A stretch of 64,000 bases of DNA from Thuidium tamariscinum (GCA_947034885.2 OX344754.2:19052501-19116500), one strand, 5' to 3'; positions 1 to 13,842 are shown, counted from the stretch's first letter. The notes: generated by a model not told the origin, from the sequence alone. Program-made: numbers and translations.

Positions 1-387
1 AAAGAAACAGCCTTAACTGAATTCTTTTCTCCTTTAATTTTGGTGTTAAGGTAAATTAACACCTAGTCACTCAATCTAATGGATTTATGGAATGTTGTCC
101 TATTTTCCAAAAGTTGACCAATTTCTCCCAATGGCTACAAAACCCAGGGGATAGATGTAATAAGGAGTTGTCAAAGGGAATTATTGGCTTGTAGTTGGAA
201 GCCCTTCCCTTCTCCTCTCTGGTTGTTGAATGGTTGTTGATGGTCTCCTCCAAAGACTTAGTTATTTGAACTCCAACTATCCAAACCCTTAACTTAGTTG
301 TGAGTGATTTGAGTAATATGTGTACTTGTGGGGGTTCAAAGCTTCGCCGTATGGAATTTCGCCTAGTATTTTGAGAATTTTAATCGC

Positions 388-507
388 AAAAGGAGGTACA
401 CATGACAGTGTTTAACCGAACTTTCACTTTAAATTCCCAAAATTTCTTAGTATTTCAAGATTTTGCCACCAAAGGAGGTACACATGACAGTGTTTAAACC
501 GAACTTT
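388..507. repeat. Imperfect direct repeat, about 81-bp period
   Basis: A segment of about 33 bp beginning AAAGGAGGTACACATGACAG occurs near 390 and again near 470, with one inserted base in the second copy. The surroundings are AT-rich and show no gene. It looks like a local tandem duplication in decayed repeat sequence. Confidence 0.6.
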
Positions 508-1099
508 GGCACTCAATACTTGAAATTTCCACGAGTAGTGACTAACAATGTTGAAGTTGGACTTGTTACCTAACAAATGGAAAATGGAAAATAGTTGAAG
601 GGGCCCTAAGCCTTCAAAATTCAAATACAAAACAACAAACTTGGCCAAAGTCTTTTGGGTCCAAGTAGTGCTCCAACTATGTTGGTAGCACGTGGAAAGA
701 ACAAAGTGTCGGTACCAGAAAATGAGGGTACTGGCAACCTCGAGGGGGGCCCTTATATACCCGTGGCCGGGCCCCTCTTGGTAATTGCCAGTGGAAATAC
801 TTTGTTACTTTCTATCCTAAGCTACCCTAATGTAATTCCAAAATATTAGTTGTTTAATGGTGAAAATTTCTAAAAACATCCCCATTTTGTCAAAGAAATC
901 TTGGCCAAATCAAATCCAAGATCTTAACCCAAAATATTTTGGAATTAACCCTAATCTACCTAGATATTTTGCAAATTAATCCAAAGTCATTTCGAAAATT
1001 GTCTTTCTTTAGCCCAAAGATGGCTTTTACGCAAAAAAGAGATCTTAACCAAATCCAATCTTTGATTTTCCAAGAGATATTTCCAAAATCACCTTTAAT

Positions 1100-2000
1100 T
1101 AACCGCAATTAACGATTAAAAAGTCAAACTAAGAGCTGACCCTCTCTATCTTTTAAGGAACAACTCGAAACGGAAAACCGTCTGCGCCATTGTCTTCAGA
1201 AGACCCCAATTAGCCTAAGGGACCCCTTACCCCTCACTCCTAGGCCATTTGCGCGTCCAAATTGGAATTACGGTAACTCCAATTAAAAGTCAAAAATCTA
1301 ACTCTTAGGATTTGCACATTTCGATGAATCTGTCAGGCCAGGGTTGTTAGGAATGTCCGTGAGAGTAAGGAATGACTCCTTATTTGCGACAATCAGACAT
1401 CATTCGCTCCTGATACGCCGGTCAACCCGCCGCCAACTTGTAACTTCCAGTGAATTTCGATGTCGATGCCGGTTTTGGTAGTTGGGAATGTTGGAATGTC
1501 TTCAAACTTGACCGGGTGCTTATTAAGCACACAAAAACCTATCCTAATTTTTAGTGAGATTTTACCGCATCATACGTAATTTCTATGATTTTACGAACAT
1601 CTCTATGTGCGGTTGACTTCCCATGGAGTCAATGTGGAATTTCGAAAAATCCGAAATAAATTGGGTAACATCTAGGGCACTCCTAGATTCTTGGTGTAAG
1701 TCCCACGCAACGTTGCACCTTTCTAATTTTAGTAATTTGGAATTACTTTGCCCAATTGGACAATTTAATTCCCGATGCCCGGAAATCTTGGACAATTGTT
1801 TGATTCTTGTTCGCTCCTGGCATGCTCCTACCCTTGGAACACCTCTCTGTAGTCTTCAATCTCCAATCCTCCATCTTTTGCCTCGTGAAATTCGAACTCT
1901 CCAAATCCATTGTAGTGGTTTTATCTTTAAGTTCAATTTATTCCAAAATTGAACTTAATTCCTGGTAACTCTTCTAGGCTCGTAGTAGACTCTTTTAGCT
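1100..2000. repeat. Diverged dispersed repeat, inverted relative to 36.0-36.75 kb
   Basis: GC-richer than its surroundings. By eye it resembles the reverse complement of the segment around 36,280-36,740. Shared landmarks in the same order are a TGCGCCATT stretch followed by CCCCTTAC, a GATACGCCGGTCAAC stretch, and TGAGATTTTA followed by an AT-rich run. No protease, reverse transcriptase or integrase reading frame is visible. It is probably a degenerate non-coding piece of a retroelement; the class is not established. Confidence 0.4.
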
Positions 2001-3355
2001 TAGTCAGTATGTCGTGTGCATCCTTAAAAGGTTGACTTTGCACAGACAATTGCTAGGACTGACTAACTCTCTATTCCTTATTTCTCTCAGAATTACGAAT
2101 TCTTCACATATACTTGCTTTGGAGACTTAGAATGATTCAAATTTCTAGCATTAGGAATTTTCCACCATCTAAGTTGGTTTTCCGCCATTTTGGCATAGAC
2201 TGACACCAAAACTCCCTCAACACTCTTTTTATGTCTTTTTCTTGAATATTTTAACTAATTTTCACTATTTAATCGCGAAAAATGGACCCAGAGTCCTGAG
2301 TGCCATCTCGAGGGCTCACAGTAATCTGAAAATTCTGTTTGAAATAGCACAATATTTGCTCTTGGGCACCAATTGAAATAAAAATGTATTTTGACAAAGC
2401 TAATAAATTTTTCCACCTTATAAGAATTTTTTTTAAAAACTCACTAAAAATTGAGGTCATAAGAAACTACCCAAAGTCTATTTTTATCCCCTAGGAGACA
2501 ATGATCTTTTGGAGATAACTAGAAGAATGACCATAGACAATGGTATACATTACACTATTGTAATAGTATGCAATTGATTCATAACATTATTTACCAATGA
2601 GGCAAATTTCTTCCTATAGATAACAAAATTGTCATATATGGATCAATAGCTAATCCAAATCCTTGAATGAATCCCTAAAATCCCAAAGCCATTTTTTTTT
2701 CAAAAATTGTTCAAAATTCCCATTTTCAATGCAAATGACAAATTTTTTTACCAAATCCAATTGTAGAATCTTACACAATCAATAAAGTTAATATGACAAT
2801 GTTCGGAAGAAATTTCCAAACCCTAAGCCATATCAATTATAAGATGTATATGCATTTAAATTTGAAAGTAATGAAAACAAATTTTCTTTTGTTCCAAATG
2901 TGCCTAGATTATAAGGTTGTATATCCTTTCAATTTCAATTTTTTTGTCAAAAACTTGTAATTTTTTTAAAAAAATTGTTGAATAATTGAGTTGAAATTTT
3001 GGAATCTTATACAAAGAAACTCCTTGAAATTTTCATTCTTTAAAACTTTGTTTAGTCAAAGTAAGTACAAGATAAAATGAACAATTTAATTAAATGTTGA
3101 TAACTCTAAGATAGGATTGAAACACACTAATTCTATTGGTAAGATTGTCTTGGATAATAAATTAAAACAAGTTACAACTTTTCTTTAAATTTTAAAAATT
3201 GAATCCAATATATTATTTTCTCAATAATTATGCTAAGATTTCTCACAAAAGAGTGTTGCTATTATGTAAGCTTAAGAGTGTGAGCCCATGAGCCTATAAG
3301 ACTATACATCTAAAGGTACAAGCATATATACTATAGAAATTTTTTATAATTATTA
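2001..3355. other. AT-rich intergenic DNA, no feature recognised
   Basis: Only short frames interrupted by stops, no splice-phased protein segments, and many A/T homopolymer runs. Confidence 0.5.
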
Positions 3356-3654
3356 TTAGAGGAGTTTTTAGGCCTCCAACAAAGTTTGAGTTCTTGAACT
3401 ATGGACACGCTTTGGGAGCTTTAGGAATGTTGTCATATCATCAATCTAACATGGTTGGGCAACTACAACATCAAATAATTATTTTTAAAAATTTGAATAT
3501 TTTAGTCATTTAAGAAAATTCTAAATTATTTTTAAATAATTAAATTTTCTTGAAATTTGAAGATTGAGACCAACCATTATTAGTTTATAGCATTGAGAAC
3601 TATTTCAAGGAATAATCTTGAAATAATCTCTTGGAGGTCCAAAAACTCCCCTAA
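3356..3654. mobile_element. MITE-like element with about 24-bp imperfect terminal inverted repeats
   Basis: The left end TTAGAGGAGTTTTTAGGCCT matches the reverse complement of the right end (TTAGGGGAGTTTTTGGACCT) with few mismatches, and the match continues through CCAA. It is about 299 bp, AT-rich and has no coding capacity. A clean target-site duplication is not evident. Related terminal sequence is seen at 4,668-4,895, near 34.06 kb and at 45.95 kb, so it belongs to a dispersed family. Confidence 0.55.
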
Positions 3655-4667
3655 TGAGTGAAATTATGTTATAGATACTTAACTATAGGTGTTTATATTA
3701 TAAGTATTTTCAATGGTTGTAGAATATCTATTGATATGTATGCTCAAGGCTCATATAAATTTTTATACTTATATACTAGCATCATTGCTCACAAAACAAG
3801 CATGAGAAAAAAATGGGACTTGAGAGGGTTGTTTGAATTTGGCTATTAGTGCAAATATAGCAAAAAACAGGAAAAATAAATACTATTTTTTAAATTTCTA
3901 TGTATTTACATTATTAGTCTAAAATCAAATGGTCCATTTGAAGCTCTATTTTTTTCCCTTGCGAAGCTTTATAATTTTCACATTGTTTATCTAAAAGGAA
4001 TGAATCAAATCTTTTGACATAGGTAAAAACATATATAAGAATAATTCTTTGAAAATAAAATTCAAGCTTTTGTAGGGTTATTTAGTTGCCCACCTTCACC
4101 TATTTTAGGCTCATAGTCATAGTCATAGTTATAGTATCATAAATTTTTCTTCCAAATACTAATTGGAATTTAGAATTTCATATTTTATTCCAAAAATCAT
4201 ATTCCAAGATAGCTAGTACATATTTTCTATTTTACAAAAAAATCCAAAAAATATTTCTTAAAATTGAGATCCTAGGTATATATGTGCCCAAACCTTTGAA
4301 AGTCCCCCTAAGGTATTATTTGGATTTTAGAGGGCAGAAAATATATCCCTTCTGGACATTTAGCAAACAATGTTTTTTCTTCCTTGCAAAATTTTGCTAG
4401 ATTTGTTTGAATCTAACTATTATAACTTTGTCCTTCCAAAAACTAGCCTCTATAGTAAGGCCAATAGGGGAGACATTGGTCCATGAAAAAAGTGATGCTA
4501 GCAAAGTATAATACTATGTCAACATAGGGAGGACCATTGTCTAGTCATTCAATACTAGTCATTTAATATTATGTGAGGTAAAGAAACTGATCATGGATAG
4601 AGATACTATTTTGTCCTCATGCCATTTTTAAAATTTTTAGTTTTTTCCATATAGAAAGAAGAGCATT

Positions 4668-4895
4668 AGATGGTTTTTGGGCCTCTAGAAAAGTATTTTA
4701 GGAACTAATGCATTGTTTTTAAAATATTAAATAATTAAGAAAATAAATAACACTTTAAAAAAAAATGTAAATATCAATTTATTGATTAAATAATCATTTA
4801 TGATGTAGCCATTTGCTAATGACTTCAAATGCTAATGTGACCAAGTTTCCCAATGTCTAGAAACTCATGGTCTTCTTGAAGCCCAAAAAATATCT
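4668..4895. mobile_element. MITE-like element, same family as 3,356-3,654
   Basis: The left end AGATGGTTTTTGGGCCTCTA pairs with the reverse complement of the right end (AGATATTTTTTGGGCTTCAA). About 228 bp, AT-rich, no coding capacity. The match is weaker than in the 3.36-kb copy. Confidence 0.4.
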
Positions 4896-6832
4896 AATGT
4901 GAGAAATATTGAAAGCAATTGAATTTTATTTTATTTTTTGTAATCTTACTTATATAAATAAGCAACAATATTTCTCAATATAGAAACAACAAGATCAAAA
5001 ATAAATCATTCCCCATATTGAATTTACTTTCAAGGTAGAAGTTCCTATTGTAGTCTTTAATCACTCTATTAGGTCACCTAAGACATTGATTGTGTTGACT
5101 AATTCAATCCAATGTAGCCCAAATCTCATTTACAATTTCTTTTTGTCATAGGTTGATGCAAGACTTTCATAAGCCAGTCTTTATATGTCTAGATTGGATC
5201 TATTGCCCATGATAGTTTGTTCTTCCTTATACTAAATAATAAAATTAGATTGTTCAACACATATTTCTAAACATTCAATACCATATAATTATTTAGTGAT
5301 ATTGGACAAAATTACAATACTTGTAAAATATGTATTGTTGTAATTGGCACTCATAAAGATCTATAGATGCATATGAAAATATCTTAAGAAGTATTTGATG
5401 GCTTTGATGGCTTGTAAAGTAATTCTCATGGATTAAGGCAATTTTATTGTTAGTTGTTAAAGCAACCTAATTTCACTATTTTTGTGAAGCTCCTATACAA
5501 AAGAATGAAATTAGATTGCCTTACCTTAGGAAAGTTACTTTCAAGCCATCAAAGTCAACAAATATTTCTACACATACTTCCATTTATACACATGGAGGTT
5601 CATGAGTCCGAATAAAGGTAAACTAGCCTATGACAAGTCAATTTAAAAAAAACAAAACTATTTTAGTCTTCCATGAATCTAAAGCAAATTTTCTTTAGTA
5701 AATGAGATTAGGACTTCATTCATTACATTGGTTATTGGTCAAAATCAATGCTTTAGTTGATGGCAATGGAGTTATTTGTGACTACTTTAGGAACTTCCAC
5801 CTTTCTAGTGTAAATTCATTATAAAACCTAATTAATTTATCCTTATAGGTCATGCCCATGTTAGAAAATAATGTAGGCACTTAGAAATATTGTGACTAGC
5901 TAAGTAGGTGGTTTGATGACTACTATAGGTATACTTTTTTTGATGGTTTTGGAATAGTCTAGAGATTACTTTGGGCCAATTAGGCAATACATTTAAGAGA
6001 TTCATTACAAATTCATACTTTGTCAAAGAAAAAAAATTTCAATTGCTCTCTCTATTTTTCATGTTTGATTTTATATAGAATTTTCTTTTAAAGTTTTCAA
6101 AATGTTAACAAGGCAAATGAATCATTCTACTTGTCATAGGCTAGTTTACCTTATAACACTACCTAAATCAAAAGTAGTGCATTCTTGTACAATAACTTAA
6201 TATAATTATACAATGTAGAATGTTAAGAAATTAGAGTGGGGCAACCTTATTTCACTAAGTTTGTGTAAGGTAGAAGTACCTATTTCAGACAAGCTTCCTA
6301 TAATAACTTTTTAGGTTGACTTATTAGAAACAACACTTGCATGGAATATTCTTTAAAAAAGGTTCTTTGTTTTTGCTTTCTTGTCCACTCATCTCTCTTT
6401 GTTTCTAACTTAGGGAGAAGTGCCAAAGATAACTTTAATAGGTGAGTCTATAAAACTAAAATGAGTCCAAATGAAAAATCGACACTCTATTGAGTAAAAT
6501 AATCATATTTTAGAATTTTTTTTAAATTAATTTTTTTTGTTAGCTTGCATTCTTCTTCATCCTTATGTTTGCACACACTAAACTCAATTTCATAGTGACA
6601 AAGAATCCTCAACATCCTATAGGCTAAAATGCTTAAGTTATCTATTATATGTACCTCTACCCTAGCTCCTAAATTGTAGTCTAACATCTTTTGCAAAGAC
6701 CCTAACAAAGCAGAGGTGAACTAACCCCCTTGCTCGGCCCCTTGAGGAAATGTTAAATTTTTTAATTTCAAATGCTTGATAAAATTTGCAATCATAGGCT
6801 CTAGCTTACCTAGTAGGGATGTACAAGGAAAA
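4896..6832. other. AT-rich intergenic DNA, no feature recognised
   Basis: No coding signal on either strand. Reading frames are short and of biased composition. Confidence 0.5.
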
Positions 6833-7816
6833 TTAACCCCTAATTGATTTCAACTATATTTTCATCAAAACTGCTCTAAAACTACCATTTCTAATATAAG
6901 CACCATAACTTAGAGAAAAAAAACATTTTTTGACACATGTAATTATGGGATCTTGTACTCTTATAATGCGTTGGTTTGAAAAGATGTAGAACAAAATTTC
7001 GAAATTTTCCACCTTGTAGATTGGAAGATATTAGCATTCAAATTGACAAATATAATTTTTTGGTCATGAATAAAAACAAAAAATCACTCAACTACACTTC
7101 TCAAGGTCACATTTTTTTGAAAAAAAAGTTCAAATTGGTGGTGACTCATTGTATTTACTCTTCAAGGCAATTTGGCTACATTCTTGAAAAAATTCAAAGC
7201 ATTTGGAATTGTACAACATATTGGGAAAAAAAAAGTAAGTAGAAATAAGTAGAAAATGCTTCAAAAAACTAAATTATAAAAAATTCATTTTTGGAATTGA
7301 AAAAATGACAATTCCAATAGTTAAAATGTTGTAATAAACAATCTACGCCTCATGCTTTGATTTATTTTTTAAATAGTAATAATTGAATTAATTAAAAAAT
7401 TCAAACTTTGTTTTGTAGTTTGGAGATTCTGCAACTACTTACAAATGACCCCAAACTAAAAAAATTCATAACTTTTGACTCAGTTATAAGAATGGAATGA
7501 TTTAAAGCTTCCTCTAGCTTAAATATAAATCTAACAAAACAATTTCAAATTTTTATTTCTTAAAAAATAATTTTTGAAGAAATTTTTTTTGATGCCCAGG
7601 TTGCTTGCCAAGCAATGAAAATTACATATCGGTATCATACAATAAATTCTTAACTATGTAGTCAAAAGTTATAAATATTGTTCAGTCTTAAGGGTACTCT
7701 TTGAAAAAATGTTGTTTGAAAATTTCAAAGAAAAATAAATAAAATCTCCATTCGTAGTGAGCTACCCCAAATCACTATCTTATTAAAAATAGTAGTTTAG
7801 GCATTTAAGGATTAAT
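6833..7816. mobile_element. Element of the TTAACCCC family (degenerate copy A)
   Basis: Begins TTAACCCCTAATTGA and ends in a decayed inverted version (TTAAGGATTAA). Its interior aligns by eye over most of its length with the copy at 17,797-18,730: shared GATGTAGAA, a TTTTCACC-like stretch followed by TGTAGATTG, GATATTAG, and later AACTTTTGACTCA and TGGAATGATT. The short frames inside it are shared repeat sequence, not genes. Confidence 0.6.
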
Positions 7817-8019
7817 CATGCACATGACAAGGGGGCGATCTTTTCCTTGCACCCTCAAAATGTCAAGCAAGGGGGCCAATTTGCACAACATTAAATCTTC
7901 TATTTGGAGTCAATTGATCTAAGTAATTTTTGGATTCTTTGAGATAAAAGTAAAATAAAGCCCCCTATTTTTGTGCCACTTTTGGAGTATTTTTTATACC
8001 ACTCATGGTTAATTTGGGT

Positions 8020-8165
8020 TCTCCATTTGCAAACATGAATTCAGAATTTGCAACAAAAAATTCCATGCAAAAAATAAAAAATTCCAGCATTTTTTCGTGA
8101 GGAAAATCGCGCCTGCTGGGCCCACTTCGAATGGAGGATTCAGTGTCCTCCGGCCAGCCAGTTGC
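8020..8165. repeat. Dispersed repeat, paired with 14,015-14,150
   Basis: A stretch with TTTGCAAACATGAATTCA, then AAAAATAAAAA, TGGGCCCAC and GGATTCAGTGTC recurs near 14,020-14,150 in the same order and orientation with about 75 percent identity by eye. No element boundary was resolved. Confidence 0.5.
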
Positions 8166-8268
8166 CGACACCAACTCGGAGTCTGAATCACGAACTCAAT
8201 CATTTGTGTCAAAAAAAAGAATCACGAAGACATGAACCCAAGTAACTTACTCAACAACTAAACCCTGA

Positions 8269-8644
8269 GAGCATCCCCACGCTTGGCTCAAGCAAATGGC
8301 CCGGGCAGGGACCACTTGCCGAGCCATTAAGGAAGCCCGGGCCCGGCTAAAAAAATTTGCCCCACCCCAACACGGCCAACGAGGTGGGGAAGCAAGTTAT
8401 TTCGGACTTCGAGGTGCCACCTCATGGTTGACCCCGAGAATCAATTCTTCTAAACTCCAAAAGTACCTTGAATATGGGAATGAAATCTAAAATAATTGAA
8501 CACCAAGCCCAGCCACACACTCGGCACTTGGTCGGGCCCGGCCTTATTTTTGGCTTTGCCAAGTGTGCCGTGGGGCAATTTCTTTGACTGGGCCCGGCTA
8601 CTTACCCAATTTGCGCCGAATTTTGAGTGGCCGAAGGGATGCTC
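8269..8644. mobile_element. MITE-like element with GAGCATCC termini and TGA target duplication
   Basis: The left end GAGCATCCCCACGC and right end GGGATGCTC are inverted, and both are flanked by TGA (8,266-8,268 and 8,645-8,647). The 376-bp interior is GC-rich (several GGGCCCGGC stretches), unlike the AT-rich flanks, and has no transposase frame. A 3-bp target duplication with a GAGCATC-type terminus fits PIF/Harbinger-derived MITEs, although TTA/TAA is the usual target there. Confidence 0.55.
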
Positions 8645-9566
8645 TGACACCCCAATGCGGGATCCTAAGCATCCTAAGGATCCTAATGCAGTAAATCAAA
8701 ATGGTTGTGAATTCAAGTATTTAAACATATGAACTATTTGTTGTCTTCAAAACATTGAATCAACACTTCAAATCATTTCCAATAAAAAGTACAATTCTTA
8801 ATTACATAAGTTTAGATTTTTACATTTCAAACTAATTTCTAGTTGTTTACATAATTGCTGAAATATATTTGCCAAAATCAAAAAGTTTCATTCATTGATT
8901 TAATTTGAATTCATTACAAATATTCAAATGCATTAGTTGAAATTTATTTCTTTAGAGCATTGTGTTGCTAACATGTGATTCTAAATGTTAGAAGATAAAA
9001 TATTTGAAAGATATTTGGAAATGTCAAAAATGTTTTCTTTTCAATCCTCCTTTCAATTTTTTTCATAACTTTTCATCCGAGTATTGAAATCCCAAATGGA
9101 TTTTAGGAGCTGAAATATACATCTATTTTCCAAATTTTGTTAGTTCAAAGTTTTTTTAAATAATATGTTGTACTATGCATAAATGGGGTCTGAAATTTCA
9201 GTTCTTAACACAATTTCTACATTCCCCAACACTATGAGTGGAGAGCTCCTCTTCCTTCTTTGTGATTTTGATATCCCACATGGGTTGTCTCTAGTTCCTA
9301 TCACTCCTTGTGGATATAATGAGCTTCTCATTCTTCCACTAACACCTAAGAAAATTGGGTGTGTGTTTCTATCAATTTTAGTAAAGTTGACTTGACTTAC
9401 TAATAGAAATTGGTGAATTAACACTTCTAAGTTTTCAATGTTTCTAATACAAGGGAAGGGATTTTTTCTTAACTCATGTATGGAAGCAAAACAAATTTGA
9501 AAAATTGAAATTGGAATTGTTTGTGGTTAAGTTACCAAATTTATAAAGCTTGGTAACTCAACCTTA

Positions 9567-9761
9567 GAGGCATTTACTTGGCATTTGTACTTGGCGCGTC
9601 AGCCGTGGGGAAGGGGAAAATAGCGAGGCTCCGCTCTCCAAATACTACCTTCAAAACCCACTTGGCGCCTCTTTCCCTTTCAATGGAATTGGTCCATTTG
9701 TTTCGAAAAAAACAAAAACAAAAAAACAAACCCACTTGGTGCATCAGGCATGGGGATGCTC
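9567..9761. mobile_element. Short PIF/Harbinger-like MITE with TTA target duplication
   Basis: Left terminus GAGGCATTTACTTGG, right terminus GGGGATGCTC, flanked on both sides by TTA (9,564-9,566 and 9,762-9,764). 195 bp with no coding capacity. The right terminus matches that of the element at 8,269-8,644, so the two are likely related. Confidence 0.45.
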
Positions 9762-10162
9762 TTACTAATACGGACTTACAACATGAACTTTTGTCTAATT
9801 GACTAAATTTGAATGAGAAGGAGAACCCCGCTCCCAAAGCCTATTTGACTTCACATACCAATCATTTGCAACATGAAAATTATTACTAACATATAATCTC
9901 AACTTGTAAAAAACAAAATTGTTCTCTAGATCAATAGGATTTTAACAATTAAAAATTGATCAATTACAAAAGAAAATCAATTAATTCATATTGGTTATTT
10001 AATTATTTCAAGCTTACAATGTATTTATCCTCCAACTTCATGCTTCCGCATTACTGGTCCACAAAATCTTTGTAGCCTTGATCTTGAGCTTCTCCACTGA
10101 TTATTTGCCTTTGTGTCGCATCCTCTAGCATTGACACACTAGATGAGATATGGGGCCTCTAG

Positions 10163-10400
10163 AAGACAGCAAATTTCCAAACTGTGGGAACACTAAAATT
10201 GCCATGGAAACGTGTTTCACTGTCGTGGGAACACTAAAACTGTGCAATTTGACGTGGTCGAGACCATGCCATGTCATCGAATTTTTTTAACTTTTTTTCA
10301 CATTTTAGGATCCAATTTTTTCTTTTTTAAAATTGTTGGCTATTGTTTTAAGAACACATCTAAAATGACCCTCTTGAGGCCTCAAATGTCATCAATGATT
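10163..10400. repeat. Diverged dispersed repeat, paired with 25,498-25,766
   Basis: Shares with 25,498-25,766 a GACGTGGTCGAG stretch followed by TGCCA(C/T)GTCATCGAATTTTT, a run of T, and a GACC(C/T)CAATTTTTT-like block. This copy is more AT-rich and decayed than the one at 25.5 kb. Confidence 0.5.
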
Positions 10401-11849
10401 TGTCCCCTACTATTCTCTCAACCAACCAAAGAATTTACAAACAATCCTTGGCTACTACATTTGAATACAAATTTACACACGAAACTAATCTCTTTCCACA
10501 CCTAACAAAATTTAATTGACATCTCTCTATTATTGACTAATTGACAACAATATATTAATTTTCTTATAGTATTTCAATCAATCTCTAGCTATCACTTACA
10601 CAAAACAACACTCAACCATTCCCTAGCTAATTGACCTCACTGATACTAATTAAAAAATAATAACACGGTCTCAAATTCACACACAATAACTCAGTTGACT
10701 AATAGACTTAGATTGAATAAGAAAAGAATTCCACTCCCTGGCAAGTAGATTCAAACACTACATAACATACAATAGCATTGGTTAGCACTACTTTTGGAGG
10801 GTGTGGAATATTCGACCTCCCAATAGTGTTTCATGAGTAACTATTGAAAGAAGTGGAGGATGTGGAGGATGGAGAGGCTACTGGGGTGTGGAATATGCCA
10901 CACCCTTGACTATAGAAGGGAAGCAGTGCTACAATATGCTATTGAATGTTATGTAAACTGCCAATCATTGGTTGTTTTGTCTCCATTTATATTCTTTGAC
11001 TACTTGATCAACCTTGAAATAACTCTTACAATGATAATTTGTCCAACAATCAATTTAAGAAATAAGCACAAATTGCAAACATAACACACTAATTGAATAT
11101 AATCTCAAAAAAAGAAAAAAAAAAGGGGGGGGGCCAATCCTTGGCTAATTGTCCGAATACCAAAATCTTGCCAATCACTGACAATACCAAAGAAACACAA
11201 ACATACACAATTTAATTGACAATTGTATTGAGAAAATGCACAAGTAGAGTAGACACAAAGGCAAACAATCCCTGCAAGCGAGAAAAAAGAGAGAAGGTAA
11301 AATTCAATTAGACTTAAATCTTCTTGGCATAACAAACTCTCACTAACTACACTTGTCTACTAGTCTAACTACTTCTTGAAATTGTAACCTTAACTTCTGT
11401 CATCAAGCTGCCTAATAGTCATTTTTCCATTCGTAAGACTATTTGACTTAGTTCTTTATACTACTTCTATTTGGAAGTGTTGTGAATTAATTTATTTGTC
11501 CAAACTGAATATCAAAATGAACAAAATAAATGGAAAAAGTGAGTCTACACATCTCCATTCATCTTTTATATCAATTGAGTTCTTTTTTTTTGTAATGTAT
11601 ACTTCTAAGTAAAATTGAAATTTAGAATTTTCATCCATACATGGTAATAGGTGCATAGTGATAGGTTCATGAAAGTAAGTACTAAAATTTATTTAAAATA
11701 ATAATTTTGGTCCAAATTTTTAGATGAAATCTATTTTTACAAATTAAGTTAAATTGTCTCATGCTTCTTCAAATTTCTAAGCTCTATGCTCATAGAATAC
11801 TTGCTCTATGTTCACATGCTCACGCTCACAAGCTCACAAAATAAAATCA
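10401..11849. other. Intergenic DNA, repeat traces only
   Basis: A segment around 10,790-10,960 (GGTGTGGAATAT, then AATGTTATG) resembles 44,450-44,530. Otherwise AT-rich, with an A/G homopolymer run near 11,106. No gene recognised. Confidence 0.4.
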
Positions 11850-12555
11850 TTGCTTCTAAAAAGTGTAGCAACTACACATCATAGAGTCACATTTGTATGA
11901 AAAAATGTCTAAAATGGTGGTTCTTTCTTAGATCTAGTTTTTAAAGTCAATTAAAAATATGCTTGAAAAATTTCAAAGAATTTGGAAATGTACAATATAT
12001 TGGGATTGTATAGTAAGTAGAAAGAATAGAGAATGACTCAAAATACTACATTGTTAAGAATTCAATGATAGAATTGAAAAATACCAATTCCAATGGTTTT
12101 TATGTTGTAATAATAAATCTATAGCCAATGCTTTTATTTTTTTTCAAAAATATTGGAAATTGGATTAAATAAAGGACTTCAAAGTTTATTGTAGAGCTGG
12201 AAGTCCATAGCTATCCACAAACAAAAACTCCTAATAACTTTTATCTCATTAATTGAAATGGAATCATTAAACACTCTCAATGAGCATATGAATTTAGAAA
12301 ATCAATTCCAAATTTTCATTTCTCAAAAAGTAACTAAGAAAATTCCTAGCTTGCCCACTAAAGAATGAAATCTATATATTGTATACTTACTTTTCAAGTA
12401 CGTAGTCAAAAGTTATAAAAATTGTTGTACTTAAAAGCTACTCTTCAAGAGTACATTGTGTGAAAATTTCAAAGAAAAAAAATTCTACTTATAGTGAGTT
12501 GCCCAAAATTGCTATATTGCTAACAAGTGCAACTTGGGCATTGAGAAATTAAGTC
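11850..12555. mobile_element. TTAACCCC-family element, truncated copy B
   Basis: Interior landmarks of the family recur in order: a CACAT block, AAAAAATGTC(T/C)AAAATGGT, GAATTTGGAA-TGTACAA, AGTAGAAAGAA, a TGTTGTAATAA stretch and AACTTTTATCTCATTAAT. The left end with TTAACCCC is missing. The right end is close to GCATTGAGAAATTAA, a decayed inverted terminus. Confidence 0.5.
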
Positions 12556-13842
12556 AATTTTTAGTATTGAAAATATCCATTCCATATGCTATGAACAAAT
12601 TGCTTTGTTTAAGAATTGATATACATCAACAATCAACCATCAATATTGATGTTTATATTGATGAAGATAAAAGGAAAAATGTATTGTACATGTAAAACTA
12701 TAATGGTTTAGAAAATTTAGTTTCCATATTGTTTTTTTAATAAAGTATTGAATTTCAATTATATATGTTCCTATTTGAACACATGTTTTCTTTTGTGCAA
12801 ATAAAATAACAACTCTCATTGCAATCATTTTATATTTCCTTCACTTCACTATATGATTTCATTTATTATGATTTCATTTTACAAAATTTTGTTTACAATA
12901 TAGAATTTATAATCAATTTATCATTATTGTTTATTTTTTCAATATTTCTAAATAATTCTAAATAATTCAATATATTATTTAAAATGATAAATAAACTAAT
13001 AAAAATAATAGAAAATAAGAAAATTTACCATCTAATTGAAATACATAATAGTTCATAGAACATTGTTTAGAATATTTAATCTTTGTAATTTTAAATCATG
13101 TTGAAGATTTATTTAATTATTTTGAGAATATTAAACTAATTTATGAAGTCAATTACAATTTTTTTCTTATTAAATAGAAAGATTTTTGTGCTCATCTTTT
13201 TATTTTATTTAAGATCAATGTAATTTTTCATAGTTAAACTTATGAACAATTTATGTGACCTTGTGCAATTGTCCATGTGTTTTTCCTAACTTAATTATGT
13301 ATTCTTTTACTTTTGAATTTTTCAAATAATTTATCTGCAATTCAATTCAATTCAATTTATAAAATAAATTTCAATTAAAAACTTATAATTTTCACACTTC
13401 AAAACCAAATGTGTAAAACAACTTAGTGCATTTCTACTCATTGAGAGCATTTTGATGATGCCAAGAATGACATCAAAGATTCCATTTTTCATAATTTAAT
13501 TCATTTCATAGTTTAAGAAATTGTTCACAAATCCATCATATGTCCAAAAGCAATATAATGACTTTTACGACCCTTATTGAGTCAAGCTCTCTAATGGTAT
13601 AAAGAAAATGACTAGTGAATACATAGCCAAAGATATCTCAATGTTACATATAAAATAAACTAGAACAAAAGTTACCATTGCATTTTTACTTAATTTTTAT
13701 TCAAGTTTTATTTTGCATGCGTAAATGAAAATAAAGAGTGCAAAGCCTCTATGTTCTTGATTGAGAATGAATCAAGAGGTCAAACTCTCTTCTTTAAGGT
13801 TTTGAAGTTAAAGTTTTGTTTTTAATTGGTTTAAAAGCTTAA
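12556..13842. other. Very AT-rich intergenic DNA, no feature recognised
   Basis: Long A/T runs and no coding signal. Confidence 0.5.

Noticed and set aside
6360..6720. Minus-strand 73-codon frame near 6.5-6.7 kb
   Set aside because: Low-complexity, lysine-rich and without splice-phased partners or homology I can recognise.
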